DNA of 64,000 bases from Acidobacteriota bacterium (GCA_003223245.1 QHYI01000114.1:1-64000), one strand, 5' to 3'. Shown: positions 1 through 9,363, counted from the stretch's first letter. Notes: generated by a model not told the origin, from the sequence alone. Program-made: numbers and translations.

Positions 1-546
1 AAAAAAGGCTGGTGCGGTACGATGACGCACGACTACAAGCGCAATGGCACCACCACCCTGTTTGCGGCACTGAATGTGTTGGATGGTCAGGTAATTGGTG
101 AATGTCACGGTCGGCATCGGCATCAGGAGTGGCGGAAGTGTCTGCGCCGCTTAGACGCTGAGTTTCCCCCAGAGCTGAAGCTGCATGTGGTGATGGACAA
201 CTACGGCACGCACAAAGAGCCGCACGTGCAAGCGTGGCTGAAGAAGCATCCTCGCTTTGTGTGCCACTTTGTGCCGACCAGTTCCAGCTGGCTGAATTTA
301 GTGGAGCGCTGGTTTCGAGAATTGACCGAGAAAGCGATTCGGCGCGGCAGTTTCGTGAGCGTGCCGGATCTAAAGCAGGCCATCGAGGCATTTATGCAAG
401 CCTGGAACGAAAGCCCCAAGCCATTCATCTGGAGCGCCACGGTTGAGGACATCATCAAAAAGATCGATCGCGCGAGGGCCAAGATGGAGCAGATCAAACC
501 GGGATCCACCCAGCCCAGGGGAAAAAAGAAGGCGGCTGTTCTATAA
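1..546 (+). CDS. IS630-family transposase, C-terminal part (cut by window start)
   Basis: The reading frame is open from base 1, so the N-terminus lies outside the window. What remains is the second half of the DDE catalytic domain of an IS630/Tc1-like transposase, which cuts and joins DNA at TA sites. The second catalytic Asp is in VMDNYGTHK and the Glu is in SWLNLVERWF; the first Asp would lie upstream of the window. The C-terminus is basic and lysine-rich. It lies just 5' of an APC permease gene that is itself damaged, so the insertion may have removed that gene's promoter (inference). Confidence 0.9.
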   Translation, partial: KKGWCGTMTHDYKRNGTTTLFAALNVLDGQVIGECHGRHRHQEWRKCLRRLDAEFPPELKLHVVMDNYGTHKEPHVQAWLKKHPRFVCHFVPTSSSWLNLVERWFRELTEKAIRRGSFVSVPDLKQAIEAFMQAWNESPKPFIWSATVEDIIKKIDRARAKMEQIKPGSTQPRGKKKAAVL

Positions 547-574
547 AGTTATATACGGGACATACCACTAGCAA
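1..574 (+). mobile_element. Right part of an IS630-type insertion sequence
   Basis: The element covers the transposase remainder and the short AT-rich tail after its stop codon, which ends near a CTAG. The left end is outside the window, so neither the terminal inverted repeats nor the TA target duplication can be verified. The right boundary is an estimate. Confidence 0.4.
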
Positions 575-583
575 AATCCGCAC

Positions 584-2780
584 ATGAGCAGCATCCCCAA
601 TAACCCGGCTGCTTCCGCCAGCCGGGGCAACGTGATTCCTCGCGTCTTGGTGGCCACCACCGCGCTGCTCAGCTTCATCTCCTTCTGGCGCGCTGCCGCC
701 ATCGTTCTCAATGACCTCGGCTCCTCGGCTTTCTATGCGGGTGCCATTGCCGAACAAGCCATCGGCAAGTCCGCACCGTGGTTCATTCTCGCCATCATGC
801 TTTTTTCGTATGCGGTTCGGTCCGTGTACGTTGAAAGCTGCAGCATGTTTGTCCGGGGCGGCGTCTATCGCGTGGTCAAGGAGGCTATGGGCGGTACCCT
901 GGCGAAGTTCAGCGTTTCCGCATTGATGTTCGACTACATCCTCACCGGCCCGATTAGCGGCGTCTCAGCCGGCCAATATCTGACGGGTTTTCTGAACGAC
1001 CTGTTTCACTCCGCCCACTGGAACCTCGCTCTTCCGATGGACCTTACCTCTGCCGTTTTCGCGGGCCTGGTGACCATCTATTTCCACCGTAATGGTGGTC
1101 CTGATGGTTGCCTGGTCCGCTCTGACCATTTGGATGCGCGGCGCCCATCTTCCGCCTTGGATTGCTCCTCGCAATCTGACCTTTTCGGAAAATTCGCTCG
1201 GCTGGTTGCGCCATACGCGCTTGCCGTACACCGTTGGGATTGTTGGCATTCTAATTGGCCTGGGGCATTCCGTCCTGGCAATGAGTGGCGAGGAAACCCT
1301 CGCGCAGGTCTACCGCGAGATTGAGCACCCCAAACTCCGCAACCTGGAAAAGGCCGGCTTCATTATTTTTGTTTACAGCTTGATCTTTACCGCGGGCGTC
1401 TCGTTCTTTGCCTTCATGATCATTCCAGACGCCATCCGGCCACAATACTTCGGCAACCTGATCAGCGGTCTGGCCATGAATTTTGTCGGCCCGTACCATT
1501 TGCGGCTAGCCTTCCAGGCATTTGTCGTGTTCGTGGGCATTCTGATGCTTGCCGGAGCGGTCAATACCGCCATCGTGGGATCGAACGGCGTTCTGAACCG
1601 GGTATCCGAGGATGGCATTCTCCCTCAATGGTTTCGTCAGCCCCACCGCCGTTTTGGAACCTCTTATCGCATGCTGAATCTAGTGGTAGGTCTTCAGTTG
1701 CTTACCATCATTCTCAGCGGCGGCAACATCTTCCTGCTCGGCGAAGCTTATGCGTTTGGCGTGATGTGGAGCTTCGCGATGAAGGGTCTGGCGGTGTTGG
1801 TGCTGCGCTATAAGCGGCCTGGAACGCGCGAATTCCGCGTGCCTCTGAACTTCCGAATTGGGGAAACGGAAATCCCAATGGGCTTGGGCCTAATCACTCT
1901 CACGCTCTTTGCGCTTTGCATCATCAATTTGTTCACCAAACAGGTGGCCACGCTTTCCGGTGTTGGTTTCACGATTGTGTTTTTTGTGGTTTTCACGCTT
2001 TCTGAGAGGTTTACGAAAAATCGTGGCATGGCTCATGCCGAACTGGACCAATTTAACTTAGAGCAAGAGAGCGAACTCACTCCCGAGGCGGTCGGCGCGC
2101 GTCCAGGCAATATTCTCGTTCCTGTCAGCAACATTCATGCGCTGTATCACCTCGGGAGTGTTCTCGATCGCGTAAAGCCCGGCCGGCGCGACGTCGTCGT
2201 ATTGCACGCGCGCCTGTTGCGCCGTGCCGCCTCCGGCGAATACGAACTCGAAGCCGAACAGCTCTTTGGCGCCATCGAGCAGCATCTTTTTTCCCAAGCG
2301 TTGGCCATGGCTGAAAAGCGCGGCAAATCCATTCGCTTGGCGATCGTCGCAGCCAACGATCTTTCCGAAGGTATTCTTCGCGCGGCGGCTTCCTTGCAAT
2401 CCAGCACGATTGTACTGGGTCGTTCTTCAAGAGAGAGCACGGAAGAGCAGGCCCGTCTGATCGGCGAAGCCTGGGAAAAGCTGGGCGACCCCAAGCCCCA
2501 GTTCAACCTCGAAATCCACATGCCCAATGGGGACAAGCTTTATAAGGTTCTTGGTCCCCACGCTCCGAACCTGACGGCCAACGAAATCAATCTCCTGCAC
2601 CGGTTGTGGCTGCGCTTCAGCGACTCCGTCGCGCCGCTCGAGCTGCATCACCACGATGTCGTCCATTTCGCCTTGGAAGAAGTCCAGAAGGAGTTGGAAG
2701 AGGGAGCGGAAGATGGCGTGGTCAACCGCCTGCGCGCGCATCTTGACGAGAATCAGAAAAAGCGCAGGATGCCCACTTAA
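584..2780 (+). pseudogene. APC-family amino acid permease with UspA-like C-terminal region, internal deletion and frameshift
   Basis: The first part (from the ATG at 584) encodes transmembrane segments typical of the APC superfamily up to about base 1083, ending ...GLVTIYF. The protein then continues in another frame from TVMVVLMVAWSALTIW (about base 1086) to a stop at 2780. From memory of homologs, about 20-25 residues normally lie between these two blocks, so a segment of roughly 65-75 bases appears lost, with a shift of frame. The last 230 or so residues form a cytoplasmic UspA-like region, as in acidobacterial long APC permeases. As written no full-length transporter can be made. It is either a true pseudogene or an assembly error. 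Confidence 0.8.
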
Positions 2781-2842
2781 CGTGTCGACACCGGAGCCGT
2801 TCCCGGCCAATTCTGAATTATTCGAATTTAGACTAATCCAAA

Positions 2843-3277
2843 TTAGACGAGTTGCGCCGTGCAGTGCCCGCAGCGCTTTGCCGCGATGGGAATGGTCATC
2901 GCGCATTGCGGACATTCCTTCGTCGTCGGCGGTGCCGCAGGCGCGGGCTTCTTGATCCAGCGATTCACTTGCCGCACCACAAGGAACACCGCGAAAGCAA
3001 CGATCAGGAAATTGATGACGGTGTTTACAAAAACGCCGTAATTGATCGTGGCTGCATGCGCCTTTCTCGCAGCTTCCAACGTTTCGTAGCTTTTCCCATC
3101 CAAACTGATGAAAAAGTCCGAGAAATTGATCTTTCCAATCAATTGTCCGAGCGGCGGCATCATGACGTCTTCCACCAGCGACGAAACGATTCTGCCGAAC
3201 GCCGCGCCGATGATGATTCCGACGGCCATATCCATTACATTCCCACGCATGGCGAATTCCTTGAATTCCTTCAACAC
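2843..3277 (-). CDS. mscL: Large-conductance mechanosensitive channel with C-terminal zinc ribbon
   Basis: MscL is a homopentameric inner-membrane channel that opens under membrane tension during hypo-osmotic shock. The protein has 144 residues. The N-terminal amphipathic helix and first membrane helix carry the family signature (FAMRGNVMDMAVG, residues 8-20), and the second membrane helix is about residues 80-102. The start is taken as GTG at 3277, preceded by AGGAG at good spacing and directly followed by LKEFKEF. The unusual part is the C-terminus: after a Pro/Ala linker, residues 121-142 contain two CxxC pairs (C122, C125, C136, C139), a zinc-ribbon-like tail replacing the usual helical bundle. 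It is convergent with the permease gene. Confidence 0.93.
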   Translation of the reverse strand: MLKEFKEFAMRGNVMDMAVGIIIGAAFGRIVSSLVEDVMMPPLGQLIGKINFSDFFISLDGKSYETLEAARKAHAATINYGVFVNTVINFLIVAFAVFLVVRQVNRWIKKPAPAAPPTTKECPQCAMTIPIAAKRCGHCTAQLV

Positions 3278-3432
3278 GTTTTTTTCTCCTTTTTTATCGA
3301 GATGGGCAGGACCACGTTTAGCGGATGGCGCTCCTCCTGAGGGGTGTCTTTCCCGCGGATTATAGCGGGACGAAAAGGAAATACGAAGAGTGAAACGACG
3401 CGGCTCTCCTGCCAGGAAACTCCAGCAAATTT

Positions 3433-3792
3433 CTAGCGTGGCTTGAAAATCAGCGCCGAACCGATGATTCCACGCAGCGCCAGGACCGCCCCTCCGGCCG
3501 CGAGCAAGGGTCCGACCCACGCAAAGGGCACGCGCGTAATCGCCAGCATCAAGGCGCCTAGCAGTGCCAGGGAAAGCCCACGCGTGCAATTTTCCCAACG
3601 CGTCCACCATTGACCCGGCTTATACAACACGCGCAGGCCCCACAGGATGAGCACAATGCTCAGAATCAGCCACATCTTGCCGTGCCGGTCCACCAGAATG
3701 CGTCCGCGCAGAGCGAGCCACGCGACCAAGCCCCCCAGCAGGATAAAAATCAATTCGATGGTGACCCGCAGGATGCGATCCGGCGCCAGCAT
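3433..3792 (-). CDS. Small integral membrane protein, unknown function
   Basis: A 119-residue hydrophobic protein with about four predicted membrane segments (roughly residues 8-28, 40-56, 70-86 and 90-108) and a basic C-terminus. I do not recognise a family. It lies 20 bases downstream of the cyclophilin gene on the same strand and may be co-transcribed with it. Confidence 0.65.
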   Translation of the reverse strand: MLAPDRILRVTIELIFILLGGLVAWLALRGRILVDRHGKMWLILSIVLILWGLRVLYKPGQWWTRWENCTRGLSLALLGALMLAITRVPFAWVGPLLAAGGAVLALRGIIGSALIFKPR

Positions 3793-3812
3793 GGCCTGCC
3801 TTCGCTTTCAAA

Positions 3813-4340
3813 TCAGGCGATGCGTTCAATACGCAATTTTTGAATCGTGACGGGCGTGCGCGGGCGGTCGTTCGAATCGCGCGGCACATTCGAGATTTTA
3901 TTGGCCACGTCCTGGCCTTCCAGGACTTCCCCGAAAATGGTGTGCCGGTTGTCGAGCCACGGCGTCGCCGCCACGGTGATGAAAAACTGGCTGCCGTTCG
4001 TGTTCGGCCCCGCATTGGCCATCGAGAGAAATCCCGCTTTCGAGTGCTTTAAGGAAGAGTGAAACTCATCCGCAAACTTGTAGCCTGGCCCGCCCATCCC
4101 GTTCCCATGCGGGCAGCCGCCCTGGATCATGAATTGCGGGATCACGCGGTGAAAAATCAGCCCGTCGTAGAACGGCCGCTTCTCTTTTTGCCCGGTTTTT
4201 TCGTTCGTGAATTCCTTCGTTCCTTCGGCTAGCCCGACAAAATTGGCTACCGTCTTCGGCGCTTCTTTGTCGAACAACCGAACCACAATGTTTCCCTGTG
4301 AAGTTTCAAAAATCGCGTACGTTCCTGCTGGTCGGCTCAT
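3813..4340 (-). CDS. Peptidyl-prolyl cis-trans isomerase, cyclophilin type
   Basis: A 175-residue single-domain cyclophilin that isomerises X-Pro peptide bonds and assists folding. Family hallmarks are present: FYDGLIFHRVIPQFMIQGG (with the catalytic Arg in FHRV), the GFLSMANAGPNTNGSQFFI block, and the HTIFGEV block. There is no signal peptide, so it is probably cytoplasmic. The length fits bacterial PpiB-like enzymes. The start at 4340 gives the MSRPAGTYAIFETSQG opening seen in this family. Confidence 0.93.
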   Translation of the reverse strand: MSRPAGTYAIFETSQGNIVVRLFDKEAPKTVANFVGLAEGTKEFTNEKTGQKEKRPFYDGLIFHRVIPQFMIQGGCPHGNGMGGPGYKFADEFHSSLKHSKAGFLSMANAGPNTNGSQFFITVAATPWLDNRHTIFGEVLEGQDVANKISNVPRDSNDRPRTPVTIQKLRIERIA

Positions 4341-4605
4341 CCCTTCTCCTTGCGCAACGAATCATCCTACACGAGCCAGACCATGCCATGCCACCCCGCC
4401 TCCAGTTTCGAGATAGATGGGCAAAACAGAAAAAAACACGACCCCAGGTGCAGGCAGGCTTTGTACAGCCAGCGTGTTCGCGGTCTCAGTTTTGTGTCTG
4501 CGCGGAGAGGCGCACCGCTCCCCACAAATTGAAACTAAAAACTGAGGGCGAAGAGCTGCAAAAACGGCAAACGGAGAGCCCTTGCCAGGCCTCAGAAAGG
4601 CCTGC

Positions 4606-5127
4606 TCACCAGCCTTTTTGTTGGCGCAACTCCGTGATGTGTGCGGCGTGATGTTTCCCGTGCCATTCGTAGAGGAAGAGCAGCCAGTCAACATTGCGCT
4701 CGCCGCTCTCCGGGTGAATCAGCGACCGCGAAAACTGCTCCGGCTTGAGCGACCGCCAAATCCGGTCCCAGCGCTCGTGTACTGCAGTCAAAAGCGCAAG
4801 CGACACCTCGACCGGCGTCGATTTCGAATCCTCCAGCCGGGACCAAGCTTCCTGGTCGTACGGCTTGATCGTCGGCCGGTCCTCGGTGAGCGCCAGCTTT
4901 AGCCTTATGTAAGCGTTTAGGTGACTGTCCGGGACGTGGTGTACCACCTGCCGGACGGTCCAACCTCCTGCGCGATACGGCGTGTCGAGTCGCACGTCGT
5001 TCAAGCCCATCACGGCCGCTCGCATCTTCGCGGGTAGCGAAGCAATTTCACCCATCGCTTGTTTTCGCCGCGCGGGCGTGACCTGCGCGGGCATTTCAAA
5101 CTGTCCAATGGGATAGCGCGGATCCAT
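4606..5127 (-). CDS. YfiT/DinB-fold metal-dependent hydrolase or thiol transferase
   Basis: A 173-residue four-helix DinB-fold protein of the YfiT/BstA subgroup, recognised by the N-terminal RYPIGQFE motif, the HHVPDSH segment near residues 63-69 and the HGKHHAAHI segment near the C-terminus, which together supply the metal-binding histidines. YfiT-type proteins have been described as metal hydrolases and, in Firmicutes, as bacillithiol S-transferases. The ATG at 5127 is preferred over one at 5172 because AAGGAG lies just upstream and the family motif begins there. It diverges from trxB, which suits a thiol-related role but does not prove one. Confidence 0.88.
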   Translation of the reverse strand: MDPRYPIGQFEMPAQVTPARRKQAMGEIASLPAKMRAAVMGLNDVRLDTPYRAGGWTVRQVVHHVPDSHLNAYIRLKLALTEDRPTIKPYDQEAWSRLEDSKSTPVEVSLALLTAVHERWDRIWRSLKPEQFSRSLIHPESGERNVDWLLFLYEWHGKHHAAHITELRQQKGW

Positions 5128-5331
5128 CGTGAGCATCTCCTTGGGCAACCACCTTGCCTGGAATTTATCCACGCGCTTTCACGAAGGTCAACGCAGTTCC
5201 GCAGCGTCTCGAGAAAGAAGTCTCTCCAAATTGGCCGCTGCCGATTCCGAGGCGCGCAGCGGGGAATGCTACAATACCTCCGCTGTATCCGGCGGCCGCA
5301 GTGTGGAATCTAATGGCTGGAGAAACTAGGA

Positions 5332-6252
5332 ATGCACAGTGTCGTTATCATCGGCAGTGGCTGCGCTGGTCTTACCGCGGCGATTTATGCCGCGCGCGCA
5401 AACCTCAAGCCGCTCGTTCTCGAAGGCCATGAGCCCGGCGGTCAACTTTCCCTCACCACCCACGTTGAGAATTTCCCTGGTTTCCCCGACGGCATCCTCG
5501 GACCCGAACTCATCGAAAATATGCGCAAGCAAGCGCAGAAATTCGGTGCGCAATTCAAAGCTGGCGCTGTCACCGAAGTCGACCTGCGGACGCGTCCTTT
5601 CAAGATCGTTGCCGGAAAGCATACTTACGAGACAGAAGCATTGATCGTTGCCGCGGGGGCCTCCGCCCGCCTGCTCGGATTAAAGGGCGAGAAAGAACTG
5701 ATCGGCCACGGCGTCTCCACCTGCGCCACCTGCGACGGCTATTTCTTTCGCGGCAAGCCCATCGCTGTGGTGGGTGGTGGTGATTCCGCGATGGAAGAAG
5801 CCAACTTTCTGTCGCGTTACGCCAGCAAAGTCTACCTGATTCACCGCCGCAAGGAATTTCGCGCTTCGAAAATCATGATCGACCGCGCCAAGAAGAACGA
5901 GAAGATCGAATTCGTCATGCCGTTTGTGGTCGAAGAAATTCTCGCTCCCCAAGGGCTCGTGGAAGGCGTGCGCATCCGCAACACGGAGTCGAAGGAAACG
6001 CGCGAGCTGGCTCTCGACGGGGTTTTCGTGGCTATCGGCCACGAACCGAACACCACGGTCTTCAAGGGCAAGCTGGAAATGGATTCGAACGGCTACTTGA
6101 TCGCCAAACATGGCAGCCTGACCTCCATTCCAGGGGTGTTTGTCGCCGGTGATGTCCAGGACCACCGCTATCGTCAAGCGGTTACCGCCGCGGGATCGGG
6201 CTGCATGGCGGCAATCGACGCCGAAAAATTCCTGGAAGAGCACAAACATTAG
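5332..6252 (+). CDS. trxB: Thioredoxin reductase
   Basis: An FAD/NADPH flavoprotein that reduces thioredoxin in the cytoplasm. The 306-residue length is typical. Visible features are the FAD-binding GSGCAGLTAA near the N-terminus, the redox-active CATC disulfide (C131, C134), the NADPH-binding GGGDSAMEEA motif, and the C-terminal FVAGDVQD FAD-contact block. A weak AGGA precedes the ATG. It stands alone between the divergent YfiT gene and the downstream proline dehydrogenase. Confidence 0.97.
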   Translation: MHSVVIIGSGCAGLTAAIYAARANLKPLVLEGHEPGGQLSLTTHVENFPGFPDGILGPELIENMRKQAQKFGAQFKAGAVTEVDLRTRPFKIVAGKHTYETEALIVAAGASARLLGLKGEKELIGHGVSTCATCDGYFFRGKPIAVVGGGDSAMEEANFLSRYASKVYLIHRRKEFRASKIMIDRAKKNEKIEFVMPFVVEEILAPQGLVEGVRIRNTESKETRELALDGVFVAIGHEPNTTVFKGKLEMDSNGYLIAKHGSLTSIPGVFVAGDVQDHRYRQAVTAAGSGCMAAIDAEKFLEEHKH

Positions 6253-6364
6253 CGCCATCGCAATGAAAACATGGCTCTATGGCGTGTCCGCGGTCGCCTG
6301 GTTATGAAACGGTTGCTGGAACAGCACTGGTTTCGTTGCTCATGGGCTGCGATAATTAACTCGC

Positions 6365-7276
6365 ATGCTACGCTCCACGCTTCTCAAGCTTTCCGAAAAC
6401 AGGAATTTCGGCACCTGGCTCACTTCCAACGGCACTACCCGCCGCATGGCCCGGCGCTTTGTGGCCGGCGAAACCCTCGAGGAAGCCATCGCCGCCGCAC
6501 GCCGTTGCAACGATGCGGGCATGGCCGCGAGTCTCGATTATCTGGGCGAAAACGTCGCCAACACCTCGGATGCGCAGCGCACCCGCGACGAGTATCTTGA
6601 GATCTTCGAGACGATCGCTCACGAGAAGCTGCTGGCCAACGTTTCTTGCAAACTCACGCAACTTGGCTTGGACGTCAACGATGAATTCTGCACCGGCCTG
6701 GTGCTTTCCATCGTCGAGCGCGCCGCCAGCTTTGATAATTTTCTGCGTGTTGATATGGAAGGCTCGGCTTATACGCAGCGCACTATTGACTTGGTCAAAC
6801 GCGTTCGCGCGCGCAATCCGGCCGTTGGCACGGTGATTCAGTCTTACCTCTACCGTAGCGAAAAGGACGTTCGGGACCTTTTAACCTGTGGTTGCCGCAT
6901 TCGCTTGTGCAAAGGCGCCTACCAGGAGCCGGAAGATGTGGCATTCCCGAAAAAAGCTGACGTCGATGCCAATTACATTCGCCTGATGCAGATTTTGCTT
7001 TCCAGCGGTTTCTACCATGCGATTGCCACGCACGATCCGCACATGATCGCGGAGACGATTCGCTATGCGGCGGCGAATGGAATCTCCAAGGACGACTTCG
7101 AATTTCAGATGCTCTACGGCATTCGTACCGACTTGCAGCGCCGTCTGGTGAAAGATGGCTACCGCCTACGCGTGTACATCCCGTTTGGCAACGACTGGTT
7201 CCCGTATTTCATGCGGCGCTTGGCCGAACGCCCCGCCAATGTCGGCTTCATCGTCCGCAATTTCTTTCGTTCCTAG
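6365..7276 (+). CDS. Proline dehydrogenase (monofunctional, FAD-dependent)
   Basis: It oxidises L-proline to pyrroline-5-carboxylate, passing electrons from FAD to the quinone pool. The 303-residue TIM-barrel protein carries the family motifs RLCKGAYQEP, FEFQMLYGIRTDLQRRLV and the C-terminal YFMRRLAERPAN, where the two arginines contact the proline carboxylate in studied enzymes. No P5C dehydrogenase gene is adjacent, so the second step must be encoded elsewhere. Confidence 0.95.
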   Translation: MLRSTLLKLSENRNFGTWLTSNGTTRRMARRFVAGETLEEAIAAARRCNDAGMAASLDYLGENVANTSDAQRTRDEYLEIFETIAHEKLLANVSCKLTQLGLDVNDEFCTGLVLSIVERAASFDNFLRVDMEGSAYTQRTIDLVKRVRARNPAVGTVIQSYLYRSEKDVRDLLTCGCRIRLCKGAYQEPEDVAFPKKADVDANYIRLMQILLSSGFYHAIATHDPHMIAETIRYAAANGISKDDFEFQMLYGIRTDLQRRLVKDGYRLRVYIPFGNDWFPYFMRRLAERPANVGFIVRNFFRS

Positions 7277-7292
7277 TGGTATCGAGTTGGAG

Positions 7293-7949
7293 CTAGAGCT
7301 TCCGGCAGACGGTCACGCCATCCCGCAGCGGAATCAGCACGGGATACAACTCTTTGGATGCATACACGAGCCGGTTGAATTCCTGGATGCTTTTGGTGTC
7401 CTTATCGTCATCCGCCGCGGGCCGCGCGGCTTTGCCCGACCACAGGGTATTGTCGGTGATGAACAATCCGCCTCGCTTTAACTTCGGCAACGCCGCTTGC
7501 AAAGCAGCTGGGTATTGCTGCTTGTCCACATCGTTGAAAATCAAGTCAAACTTGCCGGGCGCTTTTTTCACCAGCGCCAGTGCGTCTCCTAGTTGGACTT
7601 CGATTCGTTTCGCGACGCCGGCCATCCGGAAATACACTTCCGCGCGCTTCGCCTTTTCTGGATCCCCGTCCGTATAAGTGACCTTGCCCTGTGTTCCCGC
7701 CGCCCGTGCCAACCACACGGTCGAATATCCGATTGCCGATCCCATCTCGAAGATTCGCTGAGCGCCGGAAGCTTGAACCAGAAGCGTCAGCAGCCGCGCC
7801 ACCGCCGGCCCGATGATGGGAATCCTGTTTTCCTCCGCATAATCCTCCATCTCTTTGACTACCGAGTCGCGCTCGGGCAGCAATTTGTACAAATATTCCT
7901 CGACATCGACCTGGATGTACCCGCTGCGCAAGTTTTCGCTGCGAATCAT
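7293..7949 (-). CDS. Class I SAM-dependent O-methyltransferase
   Basis: A 218-residue protein of the catechol/caffeoyl-CoA O-methyltransferase family (Methyltransf_3). The SAM-binding motif is around IFEMGSAIGYSTVWLA, with an acidic loop at TDGDPEKA and the metal-binding aspartate block FDLIFNDVDKQQYPAAL. The substrate cannot be deduced. AGGAG precedes the ATG at good spacing. The start abuts a degraded hydrolase fragment on the same strand, so its original upstream context has been lost. It converges with proline dehydrogenase. Confidence 0.92.
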   Translation of the reverse strand: MIRSENLRSGYIQVDVEEYLYKLLPERDSVVKEMEDYAEENRIPIIGPAVARLLTLLVQASGAQRIFEMGSAIGYSTVWLARAAGTQGKVTYTDGDPEKAKRAEVYFRMAGVAKRIEVQLGDALALVKKAPGKFDLIFNDVDKQQYPAALQAALPKLKRGGLFITDNTLWSGKAARPAADDDKDTKSIQEFNRLVYASKELYPVLIPLRDGVTVCRKL

Positions 7950-7980
7950 AGCTTTTCTCCTGGTTTTAGCGCGTGAAGAT

Positions 7981-8160
7981 TCAGCCCTTTGATCTTCTTC
8001 GTTTCAACTCCTCGGGGCACCGCGGGTTTGTCAGCACCCACGGATCAATCAACGCCACTTGTCCCGAAGGTGTCGTGCGCGAAAACGTGGCGTGGCCAAA
8101 ATACGTGATGCGGTTTCCCTTGGTCTTGAGCACAACGAACCTCCCGCTGGCATCCCACAC
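7981..8160 (-). pseudogene. Fragment of a UPF0173-type metal-dependent hydrolase (N-terminal about 45 residues)
   Basis: Reading the minus strand gives NRITYFGHATFSRTTPSG followed by ALIDPWVLTNPRCPEELK, which matches the N-terminus of UPF0173 metallo-beta-lactamase-fold hydrolases. The frame then ends at a stop. Similarity seems to continue briefly in another frame (KKIKGLNLHA), and the zinc-binding HxHxDH region is absent. There is an in-frame stop directly before the first GTG. The piece runs into the ribosome-binding region of the O-methyltransferase gene. It is a remnant of a lost gene, recognised from memory of the family rather than by alignment. Confidence 0.65.
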
Positions 8161-8244
8161 TCATTGTTGACCAGCCGTCGCTTGCAGGGGCGCGCTTTAG
8201 CGCATCCCCGTCAAGCCACGAACAATTGTCAGGTAATGAGGACA

Positions 8245-8772
8245 CTAATTCGAAACCGAGCCGAGCAGCGACCGAATCGCTCCCTCGTAGGCTTCCCGAT
8301 TGCGCTCGCCGACGAAACTTCCTACCTGCCGTCCATCTTTCGCGTAAAAGATGGTAATAGGGAGCGACCCATTCCAGCCGGGTAGCACAGCCATTTGGAA
8401 GGCTTCCTCCGCTTCGGCTGGATTCTTCCGGTAATTGGGAAATATGGGTTTGTACCGTGCGATGAACCGCCGCATCAAGATGAGGTCGCCGTCTTGATCC
8501 AGGTTCACGCCCACGACCTTCAATCCTTGCGGCGCATACCGCTTTGCCAGTTCATTCAGCATGGGGTATTCATCGCGGCACGGCTCGCAATACGTCGCCC
8601 AGAAGTTCACCAGCAGCGGTTTCCCGTGATACTGTTGCACGAGTTTTTGGTATCCCTGGCCGTCAATGAGCTCGGGATCGTGCTGCGGACCGGTTTTTGG
8701 AGTTTGCGGCGCGGCCAGCACGACCGCCGCCGCTAGGAAGCACAACAAAACAAGCCTGTTTTTCCAGTTCAT
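8245..8772 (-). CDS. Exported TlpA-like thioredoxin-fold protein
   Basis: A 175-residue thiol-disulfide oxidoreductase. An N-terminal signal peptide (residues 1-21, ending near VLAAPQ) predicts periplasmic or outer-leaflet location. The active site is FWATYCEPC (C62, C65), and the cis-Pro region lies in GSLPITIFYAKDG. Such proteins reduce disulfides in cytochrome c maturation or envelope proteins; the partner here is unknown. No neighbour points to a specific pathway. Confidence 0.9.
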   Translation of the reverse strand: MNWKNRLVLLCFLAAAVVLAAPQTPKTGPQHDPELIDGQGYQKLVQQYHGKPLLVNFWATYCEPCRDEYPMLNELAKRYAPQGLKVVGVNLDQDGDLILMRRFIARYKPIFPNYRKNPAEAEEAFQMAVLPGWNGSLPITIFYAKDGRQVGSFVGERNREAYEGAIRSLLGSVSN

Positions 8773-8950
8773 ACTCAGTCCCCCACAACATTCTATCCAT
8801 TGCCCTTCGGGTTGAGAAACTCATTCCCCCCGCGTACAATGACCCTTAGCCGCTTGTCGCTGCAAGCAGCCTCATGATATAAGGACTTTTTTGCCGGTCG
8901 TGCGGATCTCACAGAAGCCCGGCCTGAAGTTGAAATAAAGGAGACCTCGA

Positions 8951-9220
8951 ATGGCCTACGTGATTGCCGAGCCTTGCATCGGCACAAAAGACACCGCCTG
9001 CGTGGACGTCTGCCCCGTCGACTGCATCCATCCGCGCAAGGATGAGCCGGAGTTTGCCTCCGAAACGCAGCTCTACATCCATCCCACGGAATGTATCGAT
9101 TGTGGCGCGTGCGTGCCGGTCTGCCCGGTGACCGCCATTTTCGCGCTCGAAGATTTGCCGGAGAAATGGGCTAACTTCACGCCCATCAACGCCGACTGGT
9201 ACGCCAAGCGCGGTAAGTAA
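8951..9220 (+). CDS. Ferredoxin with two iron-sulfur clusters (7Fe/8Fe type)
   Basis: An 89-residue soluble electron carrier. The first cluster uses the C9-x7-C17-x3-C21 arrangement with C25 following, as in 3Fe-4S/4Fe-4S ferredoxins. The second uses CIDCGACVPVCP, a classical 4Fe-4S motif. AAGGAG lies upstream of the ATG. It is monocistronic and followed by a clear terminator. The partner enzyme is not encoded nearby. Confidence 0.95.
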   Translation: MAYVIAEPCIGTKDTACVDVCPVDCIHPRKDEPEFASETQLYIHPTECIDCGACVPVCPVTAIFALEDLPEKWANFTPINADWYAKRGK

Positions 9221-9258
9221 ACCATTCTGCGCGCGCAGCTCGCTGTTTTCGAATTCTC

Positions 9259-9287
9259 GGCGGCACTTCCTAGCGTGCCGCCTTTTT
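9259..9287 (+). terminator. Rho-independent terminator after the ferredoxin gene
   Basis: An 8-bp GC-rich stem (GGCGGCAC pairing with GTGCCGCC) closes an 8-base loop and is directly followed by five T residues. It lies 38 bases past the ferredoxin stop codon. Confidence 0.88.
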
Positions 9288-9363
9288 GTTCTGCCGTTGC
9301 TCCGCCAACTCTTTTCTTCACCCGATCATCTATTACGAAATCCGTCGCTGGGGAGGTTTTGTT

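Noticed and set aside
1060-1110. Programmed ribosomal frameshifting in the APC permease
   Set aside because: Conserved residues are missing, not only out of frame, and no slippery site or stimulatory structure is evident; deletion is simpler.
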